Below, piece by piece: positions 17,971 through 27,982 of a DNA stretch of 64,000 nucleotides; within the stretch, counting starts at the first letter, position 1, and each line of letters opens with the position of its first letter. A program made the position numbers and the translations under genes. Location of the stretch: NCBI RefSeq assembly GCF_003987655.1, contig NZ_NGKC01000011.1:1-64000 (forward strand). Direction: 5' to 3'. The notes below the pieces were generated by a model. The model did not search any database. It was not told the origin of the DNA and saw only the letters and a program-made list of their open reading frames with translations. Origin of the DNA: Vagococcus acidifermentans. Lineage in GTDB: Bacteria > Bacillota > Bacilli > Lactobacillales > Vagococcaceae.

Positions 17971-18197
17971 TGAACTCACTCCTGTATTAGGTAAAGTAAA
18001 TAGATACAATAGCGGAATGTTAGAATAGAAGATGGGCAGAATGAAAGAAAACCAAATGAGCATTAGACAGATGAAAAAGAAGAATACAAGTGAAGTTTCT
18101 GTGACAAAAATAGTAAAAGAATCCTTATAAAAGGTAGAGGCTGTTACAATCAAACCGTTTTGTTTAAAGGTACTATAATCAAAAACACTTTTACTTG

Positions 18198-18206
18198 ATT
18201 ATATCA
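18198..18206 (-). promoter_or_regulatory. Extended -10 promoter candidate for the MFS/hydrolase operon
   Basis: On the minus strand TGATATAAT forms an extended -10 (plus-strand 18198-18206). It would give an untranslated leader of about 220 bases before the MFS start. No clear -35 is seen. Confidence 0.45.
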
Positions 18207-18209
18207 CAA

Positions 18210-18855
18210 AATACCTATTTTTGTTTTAATTATCGGAGTTTTAAGACTTTAATTTACGTATAATATAAATATAGTGTTTATTTCCAAAGAGTATAGCATT
18301 TATGGCAAAATAAAAGCCCATCAATGAGGACGAGGGCATAATTCTTGACCAAAAAAGTATGCAGATGATGATTTTTTATCCGAACCGGAGTTCTGAAAGA
18401 AAATAAGAATAGCGCATATAGAATACTCGGGGACTATGATTACTCTCTTTAGTATATAGAAGACGCTGTTGATTGGCAGTGTAAGCTGTGAGCAAAGCAT
18501 TATTTCTGTTACTGGAAATATCTGTTTGAGGACATTAAACTTAATCTCAGTCGCACTGAATGAAAAGAACAGACGCGGATCGGCATGATTAAGATGACTT
18601 TCTAAACTCAGCCAGTGAAGTATCAAGTTAATAAAAGCAGTTTGTAAGTAACTGAGACTTTCACATATTCCTAGAATCATTGAAACAGACGTCTTTGATA
18701 TCAGAGAAACAGTCACTTATATGAAACTTTTTTTTGCCAAAAACGGAAATCTGTAATAAGATAGTAGAGGATTCTTAATCACTGTTATGAAAAGATTCAA
18801 CGCAGTCAAGCAGTTGTTTCTTTTTTTATGAAAAGAAGTTTTCCTTCTTTTCCTT
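18210..18855. other. Gene-free stretch before parE
   Basis: About 650 bases. A 131-codon minus-strand frame (18321-18716) lacks a ribosome binding site and recognisable motifs, and I do not believe it is a gene. Composition is mixed and the stretch may hold decayed sequence from the adjacent AT-rich insertion. Near its end, TTGACG at 18856-18861 could be a -35 for parE, but the -10 is unclear. Confidence 0.4.
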
Positions 18856-18922
18856 TTGACGGATTTAGCGTAAGATAAGTCTATTCATAAACAGGACAGA
18901 CAAGTACAAGGGAGTTTTTTTC

Positions 18923-20962
18923 ATGTCTAAAAAGATAAATAAAGCCTATGATGATACATCCATTCAAGTTTTAGAAGGATTGGAAGCTGTTAGAAAGCGT
19001 CCGGGCATGTACATCGGTTCCACCGACAGCCGCGGCCTGCACCACCTTGTCTACGAAATCGTCGATAATGCCGTTGACGAGGCTCTATCCGGCTACGGCA
19101 GCCAAATAGATGTCGTCATCCATGAAGACAACAGCATCAGCGTTCAGGACTACGGCAGAGGAATGCCGACAGGAATGCACGCTTCCGGCAGACCGACTAT
19201 CGAAGTGATTTTCACTGTGCTTCATGCCGGCGGGAAGTTCGGCCAAGGCGGCTATAAAACATCCGGCGGTCTGCATGGCGTCGGCGCCAGTGTGGTCAAC
19301 GCCTTGTCCAGCTATCTGACAGTGACGTCTGTCAGAAACGGCGAGGAAGTCGAAATCACTTTCAAAAACGGCGGAAAAACAAACGGCAAACCCAAACGGA
19401 AGAAAAAGGTTTCAAAGAAAAACGGCACACGGGTGACATTCCTGCCGGATACAAGTATTTTTTCGACTATCCAGTTTTCCTATGAGACACTCTCGGAAAG
19501 ACTGAGAGAATCGGCTTTCTTGCTTAAAGGCGTCACAATCACGCTGACTGATGAACGGACAGGCCAGTCAGATGTTTTCCTCTATGAAGAGGGGATAAAG
19601 GAATTTGTCACCTATTTGAATGAGGGCAAAGATGATTTAACACCGGTCGTTTATTTTTCGGGTGAAAAAGAAGGCATCGAAGTCGAGTTTGCATATCAGT
19701 ACAATGACGGCTACTCTGAAAATATGCTGTCGTTTGTCAACAACGTTCGCACCAAAGACGGCGGAACGCACGAAGTCGGTGCCAAAACGGCACTGACCAA
19801 ATCCTTCAATGAATATGCCCGCAAAACCGGCCTGCTGAAAGAAAAGGATAAAAATCTTGAAGGCAGTGATTTTCGTGAAGGGCTGACTGCTATTATCTCA
19901 GTCAGAATACCTGAAAACCTGCTGCAGTTCGAAGGCCAGACCAAGGGAAAATTGGGCACACCGCTGGCGAGAACGATCGTGGAAGGTATCATCAGCGAAC
20001 AGATGGGCTACTATTTGCAGGAAAACAGCGAGCTGTCGCAAATGCTGGTTCGCAAAGCCGTCAAAGCACGGGAAGCACGCGAGGCTGCCAGAAAAGCACG
20101 TGAAGAAAGCCGCAACGGCAAAAAACGGCGTAAAGGCGAGTCGCTGCTCTCCGGCAAGCTCACACCGGCGCAAAGCCGCAATCCAAAGAAAAATGAACTG
20201 TTTCTAGTTGAGGGGGATTCTGCCGGCGGTTCGGCCAAGCAGGGACGCGACCGGAAATTTCAGGCAATACTGCCGTTGCGGGGCAAGGTCATCAATACGG
20301 AGAAAGCCAAATTGCAGGACATTTTGAAAAATGAAGAAATCAACACGATGATATATACGATAGGTGCCGGTGTCGGTTCGGAATTTGCGATTGAGGACTG
20401 CAACTATGATAAAGTCATTATCATGACCGATGCGGATACTGACGGGGCACACATCCAAGTACTGCTGCTGACGTTTTTCTACCGTTATATGAAGCCGTTG
20501 ATTGAGCAGGGCAAAATTTATATTGCGCTGCCGCCTCTGTACAAAGTATCCAAAGGAACCGGCAAAAAAGAAGTGGTCGAGTATGCCTGGACGGATGAAG
20601 AATTGGACGAGGCGACAAAAAAAGTCGGCAAAGGTTATATGCTTCAGCGCTACAAAGGTCTTGGCGAAATGAATGCCGATCAGCTCTGGGAGACTACAAT
20701 GGACCCGGAACAGCGGACTTTGATCCGCGTGCGTATCGACGATGCGGCTCAGGCAGAGCGACGGGTGACGACGCTGATGGGCGATAAAGTCGAACCGAGA
20801 AGAAAGTGGATTGAGAAACACGTTCAGTTCACTTTGGAAGAAGAAGGCAGTATTCTCGATAAAGAACAGCATGACCGCCAAATAGCAACAGCCGGCAGTA
20901 CTTCGAAGCCGGAAGATTTTACGGCGGTCGAAGAGATTAGTTTGTTTGATTCGGTTGAGTGA
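18923..20962 (+). CDS. parE: DNA topoisomerase IV subunit B (ParE)
   Basis: 679 residues; the ATPase subunit of topoisomerase IV, which unlinks daughter chromosomes. GHKL ATPase motifs are EIVDNAVDEALSGYG (about 46-60), DYGRGMPTG and GGYKTSGGLHGVGASVVNAL; the TOPRIM domain has LFLVEGDSAGGSAKQGRDR and DADTDGAHI; the C-terminus has QRYKGLGEMN. The FGQGGYKTSGGLHG form, and pairing with a ParC-like rather than GyrA-like partner, support ParE over GyrB. The quinolone region PLRGKVINTEKAKLQDILKN looks unaltered. It starts after AAGGGAG and lies 15 bases before parC. Confidence 0.95.
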   Translation: MSKKINKAYDDTSIQVLEGLEAVRKRPGMYIGSTDSRGLHHLVYEIVDNAVDEALSGYGSQIDVVIHEDNSISVQDYGRGMPTGMHASGRPTIEVIFTVLHAGGKFGQGGYKTSGGLHGVGASVVNALSSYLTVTSVRNGEEVEITFKNGGKTNGKPKRKKKVSKKNGTRVTFLPDTSIFSTIQFSYETLSERLRESAFLLKGVTITLTDERTGQSDVFLYEEGIKEFVTYLNEGKDDLTPVVYFSGEKEGIEVEFAYQYNDGYSENMLSFVNNVRTKDGGTHEVGAKTALTKSFNEYARKTGLLKEKDKNLEGSDFREGLTAIISVRIPENLLQFEGQTKGKLGTPLARTIVEGIISEQMGYYLQENSELSQMLVRKAVKAREAREAARKAREESRNGKKRRKGESLLSGKLTPAQSRNPKKNELFLVEGDSAGGSAKQGRDRKFQAILPLRGKVINTEKAKLQDILKNEEINTMIYTIGAGVGSEFAIEDCNYDKVIIMTDADTDGAHIQVLLLTFFYRYMKPLIEQGKIYIALPPLYKVSKGTGKKEVVEYAWTDEELDEATKKVGKGYMLQRYKGLGEMNADQLWETTMDPEQRTLIRVRIDDAAQAERRVTTLMGDKVEPRRKWIEKHVQFTLEEEGSILDKEQHDRQIATAGSTSKPEDFTAVEEISLFDSVE

Positions 20963-20977
20963 AGGGAAGATTAAGCG

Positions 20978-23443
20978 ATGAGTGAAAGACACGACATCCA
21001 GGAGTTAACGCTTGAAGAAGTCATGGGAGACCGCTTCGGACGCTACTCCAAATATATTATTCAGGACCGTGCGCTGCCCGACATTCGCGACGGGCTCAAA
21101 CCTGTACAGCGGCGGATTCTATTTTCAATGAACAAAGACGGCAACACGCATGATAAAGCATTTCGTAAATCTGCGAAATCGGTCGGGAATATCATGGGTA
21201 ATTACCATCCGCACGGGGACTCCAGTATTTATGAAGCAATGGTCCGTCTCAGCCAGTATTGGAAACTGAGAGAACCGCTGATTGAAATGCACGGCAACAA
21301 CGGCAGCATGGACGGCGACCCGCCGGCAGCGATGCGTTACACAGAGGCGCGGTTGTCCCAGTTAAGCGGCGAGCTGCTGCGTGATATTGACAAAGAAACG
21401 GTTGATTTTGTCTGGAACTTTGACGACACTGAAAAAGAACCGACAGTCTTGCCGGCGAAGTTCCCTAATTTATTGGTGAACGGTTCGACGGGGATCTCTG
21501 CCGGTTATGCGACTGAAATCCCCACGCATAATTTAGGTGAAGTCATCGACGGAACGATTTATTTAATCGACCATCCAAAAGCCAGTCTTGATAAAATCAT
21601 GGACTTCATCCCCGGACCGGATTTTCCGACAGGAGCCATTTTGCAAGGGAAAAAAGAAATTAAAAAAGCTTATGAGACAGGGCGCGGCAAGGTCATCCTG
21701 CGCTCTCGGACCAAGATTGAAGCCATCAAAGGCAACCGTGAGCAGATTGTGATTTCGGAAATACCTTATGAAGTCAACAAAGCCACGCTGGTCAAAAAAA
21801 TCGACGAGGTCCGCCTGTCCCGACGGATTGAAGGGATTGCCGAAGTGCGTGACGAGAGCGACAGGACAGGCTTGCAAATCGTGATTGAATTAAAAAAAGA
21901 GGCAGATGCACAAGGTATTTTGAATTATCTTCTCAAAAATACAGAACTGCAAATCAATTACAATTTCAACATGGTGGCAATCAACGAACTTCGTCCGCAG
22001 CAAGTGGGACTGCTGGATATTTTGCACGCCTATATCCATCACCGGCGCGATGTTCTGGTGCGCCGCAGCCGCTTTGATTTGAAAAAAGCCCGGGACCGAC
22101 AGCATATTGTTTCCGGACTAATCAAAGCCTTGTCGATTTTAGACCAAGTCATCGCGACTATTCGCGCCAGCAAGGATAAAAAAGACGCAAAGCAAAATTT
22201 GGTCAAAGCTTTTGATTTTACAGAAGTGCAGGCTGAAGCCATCGTTTCCCTTCAGCTGTACCGATTGACTAATACGGATATTACCGCTCTGGAAAAGGAA
22301 AATGAAGAACTGACACAACAAATTGCCTATTTGCAGCGCGTGCTGGCTGACGAAAAAGAGCTGTTTAAATTGATGAAGCAGGAACTGCGCGACGTGAAGA
22401 AACAATACGCTACTCCGCGACTCACACAGATACAAAAAGAGATTGAAGAAATCACGATTGAAACGGCCGTTCTGGTGCCGCAGGAGGATGTCATGGTCAG
22501 CATCTCGCGGGAAGGCTATGTCAAACGCAGCAGTCTCCGCTCGTACAATGCCTCCAGAAATGATGCAATAGAAATGAAAGATTCAGACTACCTGGTCTTC
22601 ATCAATCAGCTGAACACACATGACCATCTGCTGCTGGTGACCAGCAAAGGCAATATGATTTACCGGCCGGTCCACGAGTTGCCGGATACCCGCTGGAAAG
22701 ACACCGGCGAGCACTTGGCGCAGTCGATTACGTCGTTGTCACCAGAAGAAAATATAGTGGCAGTATATAGCTATACAGAAATGTCGCCGACCAAACAATT
22801 TGTGTTCATGACAAAAGAAGGCATGATTAAACGGTCGCTGATGTCGGAATTTGATGTCTGGCGGACATATAAGAGCCGGCCGACGATGTGTATGAAGTTA
22901 AAAACCGACACAGATGAGCTGATCAGCTCTTTTCTCATCGACAGTGACGATAATTTAGATGTTTTTGTTGCAACTTACCGCGGTTTCGGACTTCGGTATC
23001 ATTTATCGGAAGTGCCTGTCGTCGGAGCAAAAGCGTCCGGTGTCAAGTCGGTCAATTTGAAAAAAGCAGACGTGGTTGTCGGCGGACTGCTCGTATTGAC
23101 CGAAGGCGACACCCCTATTACTGTGCTGACACAACGGGGATCAGTCAAGCGGATGTTAGCCCAAGAGCTTGATACGTTAAGCCGTGCAAAACGCGGCCTG
23201 ATGATATTGCGGGAACTTAAAAAGAATCCGCACCGGGCATTCAGCGTGTTTGAAAACACCGAGGCCGAAGAAACACTGAGTGTAACGACGGAAAAGGGAG
23301 CAGTCTATACACTGAACCCGACAGATTTTCCAATCAGCGACCGCACATCCAACGGCTCATTTCTAATAGATGAAAAGAATGACGGCGCTGTGTTTGAAAC
23401 ACATCCAATCGTGTCGTTTGAAACAGAACAGAACGAAGCATAA
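20978..23443 (+). CDS. parC: DNA topoisomerase IV subunit A (ParC)
   Basis: 821 residues; the breakage-reunion subunit. The catalytic Tyr is at 121 in AAMRYTEARLS. The quinolone region HPHGDSSIYEAMVRLSQ keeps Ser82 and acidic Glu86, equivalent to Ser79/Asp83 of S. pneumoniae, so no classical resistance change is seen. A coiled-coil/tower region (about 430-490) and a C-terminal DNA-wrapping propeller with repeats such as SREGYVKRSSL, MTKEGMIKRS and TQRGSVKRM follow. No canonical GyrA box is evident, as expected for ParC. Translated with ParE as one operon, closed by a terminator. Confidence 0.95.
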   Translation: MSERHDIQELTLEEVMGDRFGRYSKYIIQDRALPDIRDGLKPVQRRILFSMNKDGNTHDKAFRKSAKSVGNIMGNYHPHGDSSIYEAMVRLSQYWKLREPLIEMHGNNGSMDGDPPAAMRYTEARLSQLSGELLRDIDKETVDFVWNFDDTEKEPTVLPAKFPNLLVNGSTGISAGYATEIPTHNLGEVIDGTIYLIDHPKASLDKIMDFIPGPDFPTGAILQGKKEIKKAYETGRGKVILRSRTKIEAIKGNREQIVISEIPYEVNKATLVKKIDEVRLSRRIEGIAEVRDESDRTGLQIVIELKKEADAQGILNYLLKNTELQINYNFNMVAINELRPQQVGLLDILHAYIHHRRDVLVRRSRFDLKKARDRQHIVSGLIKALSILDQVIATIRASKDKKDAKQNLVKAFDFTEVQAEAIVSLQLYRLTNTDITALEKENEELTQQIAYLQRVLADEKELFKLMKQELRDVKKQYATPRLTQIQKEIEEITIETAVLVPQEDVMVSISREGYVKRSSLRSYNASRNDAIEMKDSDYLVFINQLNTHDHLLLVTSKGNMIYRPVHELPDTRWKDTGEHLAQSITSLSPEENIVAVYSYTEMSPTKQFVFMTKEGMIKRSLMSEFDVWRTYKSRPTMCMKLKTDTDELISSFLIDSDDNLDVFVATYRGFGLRYHLSEVPVVGAKASGVKSVNLKKADVVVGGLLVLTEGDTPITVLTQRGSVKRMLAQELDTLSRAKRGLMILRELKKNPHRAFSVFENTEAEETLSVTTEKGAVYTLNPTDFPISDRTSNGSFLIDEKNDGAVFETHPIVSFETEQNEA

Positions 23444-23459
23444 GTAATCATACATTATA

Positions 23460-23507
23460 GAACAACCCAGACGAACAATTTTACCTGTTTGTCTGGGTTG
23501 TTCAATT
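23460..23507 (+). terminator. Terminator after parC
   Basis: GAACAACCCAGAC and GTCTGGGTTGTTC are perfect 13-base arms followed by AATTTT, 16 bases after the parC stop. Confidence 0.9.
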
Positions 23508-23783
23508 TTAAACAGCTGATCACCCTCTAAAAAGTTGTGAAAAATATTCTTTCCGGCAGAAGTGTTGCGAATCAGCAGAAGCTGTCAGAAAAAATAGATG
23601 TTGCTTCTAAATATAATTGTATAGCCAGAGTAAAACGCTATCATTCTGTTCCATAAAAATGATACAGAACCCTCTCTGTTATAGTACAAATAACTGTGCT
23701 GTTTTCCTCGTTGTCTAAAACTTAACAAACGTATTTTTAAAACTAAAAAGCTTTATATATAGGCGTTCAAAGGTTATTTATAG

Positions 23784-23882
23784 TATAATAAGTGTTTTTT
23801 AATTGTATTATGTTAAAAATATAACTATAACACTTGCCAAATATATTTTTTGTGTTATACTGAGCATGTAAACAATATTACA
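23784..23882 (+). promoter_or_regulatory. pflB promoter region with two dyad operators
   Basis: The main promoter is TTGCCA (23834-23839), a 16-base spacer and TATACT (23856-23861). Inverted arms TATAACAC (23826-23833) and GTGTTATA (23852-23859) enclose the -35 and overlap the -10. TGTAA-N6-TTACA at 23867-23882 spans the expected transcript start and resembles a CRP/FNR-family site. A second -10-like TATAAT lies at 23784-23789. About 270 bases further upstream (23510-23780) hold nothing I can name beyond AT-rich sequence. Anaerobic or carbon-status control is typical for pfl genes. Confidence 0.55.
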
Positions 23883-23917
23883 AACGACTATTTAAATAAT
23901 TAAGAGGAGGTCTCGTG

Positions 23918-26164
23918 ATGGGACATTGGGATGGATTTAAAGGAACTAAATGGCGCGATCATGTAAATGTTAGAGATTTTATTCAAAACAACTACACAGA
24001 ATATACTGGTGATGACAGCTTTTTAGAACCAGCTGCCCCTAGTACAGATAAATTATGGACTAAACTTCAAGAATTATTTGAAGTACAGCATGAAAATAAT
24101 GGTGTCTATGACATGGATAACAATATCCCGTCAACGATTACTTCTCATGAACCAGGTTATCTGATTAAAGAAGAAGAAACAATTGTTGGTTTGCAAACTG
24201 ATGTACCATTGAAACAAGCATTCATGCCTTTCGGCGGGATCAACATGGCAAACAACGCGCTGAAAACAAACGGTTATGACGTTGATGAAGACATGACTAA
24301 AATTTTCACTGAATGGCGCAAAACTCATAACCAAGGTGTATTTGATGCTTACACACCTGAAATGAGAGCTGCTCGAAGCAATAAAATCATTACTGGACTG
24401 CCAGATGCATACGGCCGTGGACGTATTATCGGTGACTACCGTCGTCTTGCTCTTTACGGTATTGACTTCTTAATTGCTGAGAAGAAAAAAGATTTGGCTA
24501 ACGTCGGAAACAAAGTCATGACTGATGACGTGATTCGTCTGCGTGAAGAAGTGTCAGAACAAATCAAAGCATTGAACGACATCAAAGAAATGGCAACTTA
24601 CTATGGTTTCGATGTTTCACAACCTGCCAAAAATGCGCAAGAAGCTATTCAATGGACTTACTTCGGTTACTTGGCTGCCATCAAATCACAAAACGGTGCT
24701 GCAATGTCTATCGGACGTATTTCAGCTTTCCTTGATATCTACATCCAACGTGATTTGGACAATGGTGTCATCACTGAATTTGAAGCACAAGAAATGATCG
24801 ACCACCTGATCATGAAATTGCGTATGGTGAAATTTGCACGTACACCTGAATATAACGAACTGTTCTCAGGCTACCCAATCTGGGCAACGCTATCTATTGC
24901 CGGTATGGGAGTTGACGGACGCTCATTGGTAACGAAGAATGACTTCCGTATCTTGCATACATTAGTCAACATGGGACCTTCTCCAGAGCCGAACTTGACA
25001 GTATTGTACTCATCAAGACTGCCTGAAGGATTCAGAACATTTGCTGCCCGTATTGCAAAAGAAAGTTCTTCTATCCAGTTTGAAAACGACGACTTGCTGC
25101 GTGCCAACTGGGGTTCAGACGATTGCGCAATTGCTTGCTGTGTGTCTGCAACAGTTATGGGGAAAGACATGCAGTTCTTCGGAGCCCGTGCAAACTTGGC
25201 TAAGACAGTATTGTACGCAATCAACGGCGGTGTTGATGAAATTACTAAGAAACAAGTTGGACCTAAATTCCGTCCGATGACTGGTGATAAACTTGATTAC
25301 GATGAGTTTATTGACCGCTATAAAGATATGATGGACTGGTTGGCTGAACTTTATGTCAACACATTGAACGTGATTCATTACATGCATGATAAATATGCTT
25401 ATGAAGCACCACAGTTGGCATTCATGGATACTCACCTGAAACGCACATTCGCAACAGGTATTGCAGGGATTTCCCACGCAGCTGACAGCTTGATGGCAAT
25501 CAAACATGGTGATGTCAAAGTTATCCGTGACGAAGACGGCTTGGCAATTGATTACGTGCCGACAAAAGAATTCCCGACTTACGGAAATGACAGTGAAGAA
25601 GCTGATGCAGCAGCAAACTGGATTCTTGAGTACTTCATGACTCAAATCAAACGTCAGCACACTTACCGCAACTCAACACCAACAACGTCATTGTTGACTA
25701 TCACGTCAAACGTTGTGTACGGTAAAGCAACTGGTAACACACCAGACGGACGCCGCGCAGGCAAACCGCTTGCTCCAGGTGCCAACCCAAGCTACCAAGA
25801 CGGCAAATATCTGGGTGAAAAGAACGGCTTGTTGGCTTCACTGAACTCAACAGCAAGACTAGAATACCAATGTGCGCTTGATGGTATCTCAAACACGCAA
25901 ACAATCAATCCAAATGGATTAGGTAAAGATGATGACACTCGTATCGATAACTTGCGTAATGTTATGGACGGCTACTTCGACAAGGGCGGCTACCATTTGA
26001 ACGTCAACGTCTTCACAACTGATTTGCTGTTGGATGCACAAGCACATCCTGAAAAATATCCGAACTTGACGATTCGTGTATCAGGCTACGCTGTTAAATT
26101 CCGCGACCTGACACCAGAACAGCAAGCAGACGTTATTTCAAGAACAGCACACGACAGAATGTAA
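23918..26164 (+). CDS. pflB: Pyruvate formate-lyase (formate C-acetyltransferase)
   Basis: 748 residues; converts pyruvate and CoA to acetyl-CoA and formate by a glycyl radical during anaerobic mixed-acid fermentation. The catalytic Cys407-Cys408 pair lies in [14 protein letters not shown], followed by [12 protein letters not shown]; the radical Gly is about residue 723 in RVSGYAV. The C-terminus is [12 protein letters not shown] 23918 is 7 bases after AAGAGGAGG; an in-frame GTG one codon earlier is less well placed. Codon use looks optimised for high expression. It is followed by a hairpin and then its activase gene. Confidence 0.97.
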   Translation: MGHWDGFKGTKWRDHVNVRDFIQNNYTEYTGDDSFLEPAAPSTDKLWTKLQELFEVQHENNGVYDMDNNIPSTITSHEPGYLIKEEETIVGLQTDVPLKQAFMPFGGINMANNALKTNGYDVDEDMTKIFTEWRKTHNQGVFDAYTPEMRAARSNKIITGLPDAYGRGRIIGDYRRLALYGIDFLIAEKKKDLANVGNKVMTDDVIRLREEVSEQIKALNDIKEMATYYGFDVSQPAKNAQEAIQWTYFGYLAAIKSQNGAAMSIGRISAFLDIYIQRDLDNGVITEFEAQEMIDHLIMKLRMVKFARTPEYNELFSGYPIWATLSIAGMGVDGRSLVTKNDFRILHTLVNMGPSPEPNLTVLYSSRLPEGFRTFAARIAKESSSIQFENDDLLRANWGSDDCAIACCVSATVMGKDMQFFGARANLAKTVLYAINGGVDEITKKQVGPKFRPMTGDKLDYDEFIDRYKDMMDWLAELYVNTLNVIHYMHDKYAYEAPQLAFMDTHLKRTFATGIAGISHAADSLMAIKHGDVKVIRDEDGLAIDYVPTKEFPTYGNDSEEADAAANWILEYFMTQIKRQHTYRNSTPTTSLLTITSNVVYGKATGNTPDGRRAGKPLAPGANPSYQDGKYLGEKNGLLASLNSTARLEYQCALDGISNTQTINPNGLGKDDDTRIDNLRNVMDGYFDKGGYHLNVNVFTTDLLLDAQAHPEKYPNLTIRVSGYAVKFRDLTPEQQADVISRTAHDRM

Positions 26165-26173
26165 GAAAAGATG

Positions 26174-26205
26174 AAGAGGTGGCCCTTAAAGACCACCTCT
26201 TTTTT
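26174..26205 (+). terminator. Intercistronic terminator between pflB and pflA
   Basis: AAGAGGTGG and CCACCTCTT arms followed by a T run, 10 bases after the pflB stop and just before the pflA ribosome binding site. It should limit pflA transcription to readthrough, fitting the need for far less activase than lyase. Confidence 0.85.
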
Positions 26206-26228
26206 GAAACAGGAAAAGGGAGATTACT

Positions 26229-26996
26229 ATGGCAGAGTCAGTTACCGGCAGAATACATTCGACTGAAAATTTCGGCACAGTTGACGGACCGGGTATCCGT
26301 TTTATCGTATTTACACAAGGATGCCGGATGCGTTGCCAATTTTGTCATAATCCTGATACATGGAAAATCAACGGCGGCAGAGAAGTTACGACTGACGAAT
26401 TGCTGGCTGAGGCAGTCCGTTATCAGGGTTACTGGGGAAAAGACGGCGGCATTACAGTAAGCGGTGGCGAACCGCTGTTGCAGCTGCCTTTTGTGACAGA
26501 TTTATTTAAAAAAGCGAAAGCCCAGGGCATTCACACAACTCTTGATACGTGTGGCAAGCCGTTTACATTTGACGAACCGTTTTTCAGTGAATTCAATGAA
26601 CTGCTGAAATATACAGATTTGATTTTGTTTGATATCAAACACATAGACAGTGAGCAGCATAAAGTATTAACAGGGCATTTTAATGAAAATATCGTTGAGA
26701 TGGCAAAATACTTGTCGGATATCGGACAGCCGGTTTGGATTCGCCATGTCCTCGTTCCCGAACGGACAGATTACGACGAGTATTTGATTCGTCTGGATGC
26801 CTTTGTTAAGACATTAAAAAATGTTGATAAGTTTGAAGTGCTGCCGTATCATACGATGGGGATTTACAAGTGGCGTGACTTAGGCATCGACTATCCGCTG
26901 GAAGGCATTGACCCGCCGACCAAAGAACGTGTGCTGAATGCCCAAAATTTGCTGCATGTCAGAGATTATACTGGGTATCAGACACGGAAATTTTAA
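26229..26996 (+). CDS. pflA: Pyruvate formate-lyase activating enzyme
   Basis: 255-residue radical SAM enzyme that installs the glycyl radical on PflB. The cluster motif is CRMRCQFC (Cys-x3-Cys-x2-Cys, about 33-40), preceded by GTVDGPGIRFIVFTQG. SAM-binding motifs GGITVSGGEPLLQ and LDTCG follow, with LVPERTDYDEY and PYHTMGIYKW near the C-terminus. ATG 26229 follows AAAAGGGAGATTACT. It is co-oriented with pflB but separated by a terminator hairpin, and is closed by its own terminator. Confidence 0.96.
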   Translation: MAESVTGRIHSTENFGTVDGPGIRFIVFTQGCRMRCQFCHNPDTWKINGGREVTTDELLAEAVRYQGYWGKDGGITVSGGEPLLQLPFVTDLFKKAKAQGIHTTLDTCGKPFTFDEPFFSEFNELLKYTDLILFDIKHIDSEQHKVLTGHFNENIVEMAKYLSDIGQPVWIRHVLVPERTDYDEYLIRLDAFVKTLKNVDKFEVLPYHTMGIYKWRDLGIDYPLEGIDPPTKERVLNAQNLLHVRDYTGYQTRKF

Positions 26997-27016
26997 TTGA
27001 GAATATGCTCAAACAC

Positions 27017-27045
27017 AAAAAAGAGGCGAAAGCCTCTTTTTTTAT
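27017..27045 (+). terminator. Terminator after pflA
   Basis: AAAAAAGAGGC GAAA GCCTCTTTTTTT hairpin, 20 bases after the pflA stop. Confidence 0.9.
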
Positions 27046-27188
27046 CGGTTTGCTGCATGCTGTCAGCGACATTGCGGCGCGGATGATTTTCACTGAAATT
27101 GTGGCAAATACATTGCTTGAAAAACACAGCGGCTTAAAAGTTTTATTGACAATGCCGCCTAAATGTTGGGGACGTTTCTTTCGTTAGA

Positions 27189-27842
27189 AAAAAGGAGGGT
27201 TTTGCATGGTCAAGTAATGTCGGGATGGTCATATTAGAGGAGCGGATGGCGGATGAATTTCAGCAAATGATTCAATCATTCGGTTTTTTTAAGCCGACAC
27301 ACGCTGTTTTATCTAGTGAAGCCACAGGAGATATTCAAAATGGAACAAAAATCGACAGGGCGATGAATGCTTACGGACAAGCACTATCCGTGACACCAGT
27401 GCAAATGTTCCAAGCCTTGACCGCAATCGGAAATGATGGGAAAATGTCAGCACCCCATTTTATAAAAGCAATTGAAGATGGTGAAAAAAGCGAATTGATT
27501 GAACCTAAAATCATAGCCAACCCCGTCTCTAAAGCAACTGCCAATAAGGTATTAAACTATATGGAGGCGGTCGTTGAACATGAAAACGGCACGGGCACGA
27601 TGTTTGCAGTAGACGGCATAAAGATAGCAGCGAAAACGGGAACAGCTGAATATATAGAGGATGGCAAATACGCAAAAAACAAGTATATCCACTCTGTCGT
27701 TGAAATATTTCCTTCTGATAATCCCGAATATGCACTGTACATGACGCTGAAAAACCCAAAACTTGAAGGGAAAAGCGGTTCGGAGATTCTTGCAGAAGTT
27801 ACGAATCGCATAGTCAAGGACACGGTCGCTAATGATTTTTAG
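27189..27842 (+). pseudogene. Penicillin-binding protein (class B) C-terminal remnant
   Basis: The frame contains FAWSSNVGMVILEERM (the SxN motif, from about 27201), then FGFFKPTH, AYGQALSVTPVQMFQALTAI and the KTG motif AAKTGTAEY (about 27630), ending IVKDTVANDF. This is the last third of a PBP2b/FtsI-like transpeptidase. The catalytic SxxK segment and N-terminal domains are missing: the frame is closed by a stop at 27147-27149, and the 140 bases upstream contain no PBP sequence. An internal ATG at 27225 gives a 205-residue frame, but no functional transpeptidase could result. Probably a relic of a partial duplication or recombination. Confidence 0.85.
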
Positions 27843-27878
27843 TGATGCGAATGGTTTACCTATTTAGAAAACTAATTA

Positions 27879-27915
27879 AAGGACTTTTGCGCTTCACTGC
27901 GTACAAGTCCTTTTT
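27879..27915 (+). terminator. Terminator after the PBP remnant
   Basis: AAGGACTT and AAGTCCTT arms around an 18-base loop followed by TTT, 37 bases after the stop; a survivor of the original gene's 3' end. Confidence 0.75.
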
Positions 27916-27982
27916 GCAACTTTTTTGTGTGAATGACTATGATATACTTGATGTATTCATTAAACAGGAAAGGGAGTTGACG

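Noticed and set aside
17971-18153. 61-codon N-terminal extension of the MFS gene
   Set aside because: An internal ATG at 17970 has an excellent ribosome binding site and gives the normal MFS N-terminus; the extension is untranslated leader.
18321-18716. 131-codon minus-strand frame before parE
   Set aside because: No start signal or recognisable motif; translation looks non-biological (dense Ser/Leu/Ile/Phe without pattern). Treated as gene-free.
23535-23552. Rex-like site (TTGTGAAAAATATTC) upstream of pflB
   Set aside because: Only the first half matches TTGTGAA; the second half is poor and it lies over 280 bases from the promoter.
27005-27187. 60-codon frame after pflA
   Set aside because: It begins inside the pflA terminator hairpin and has no ribosome binding site.
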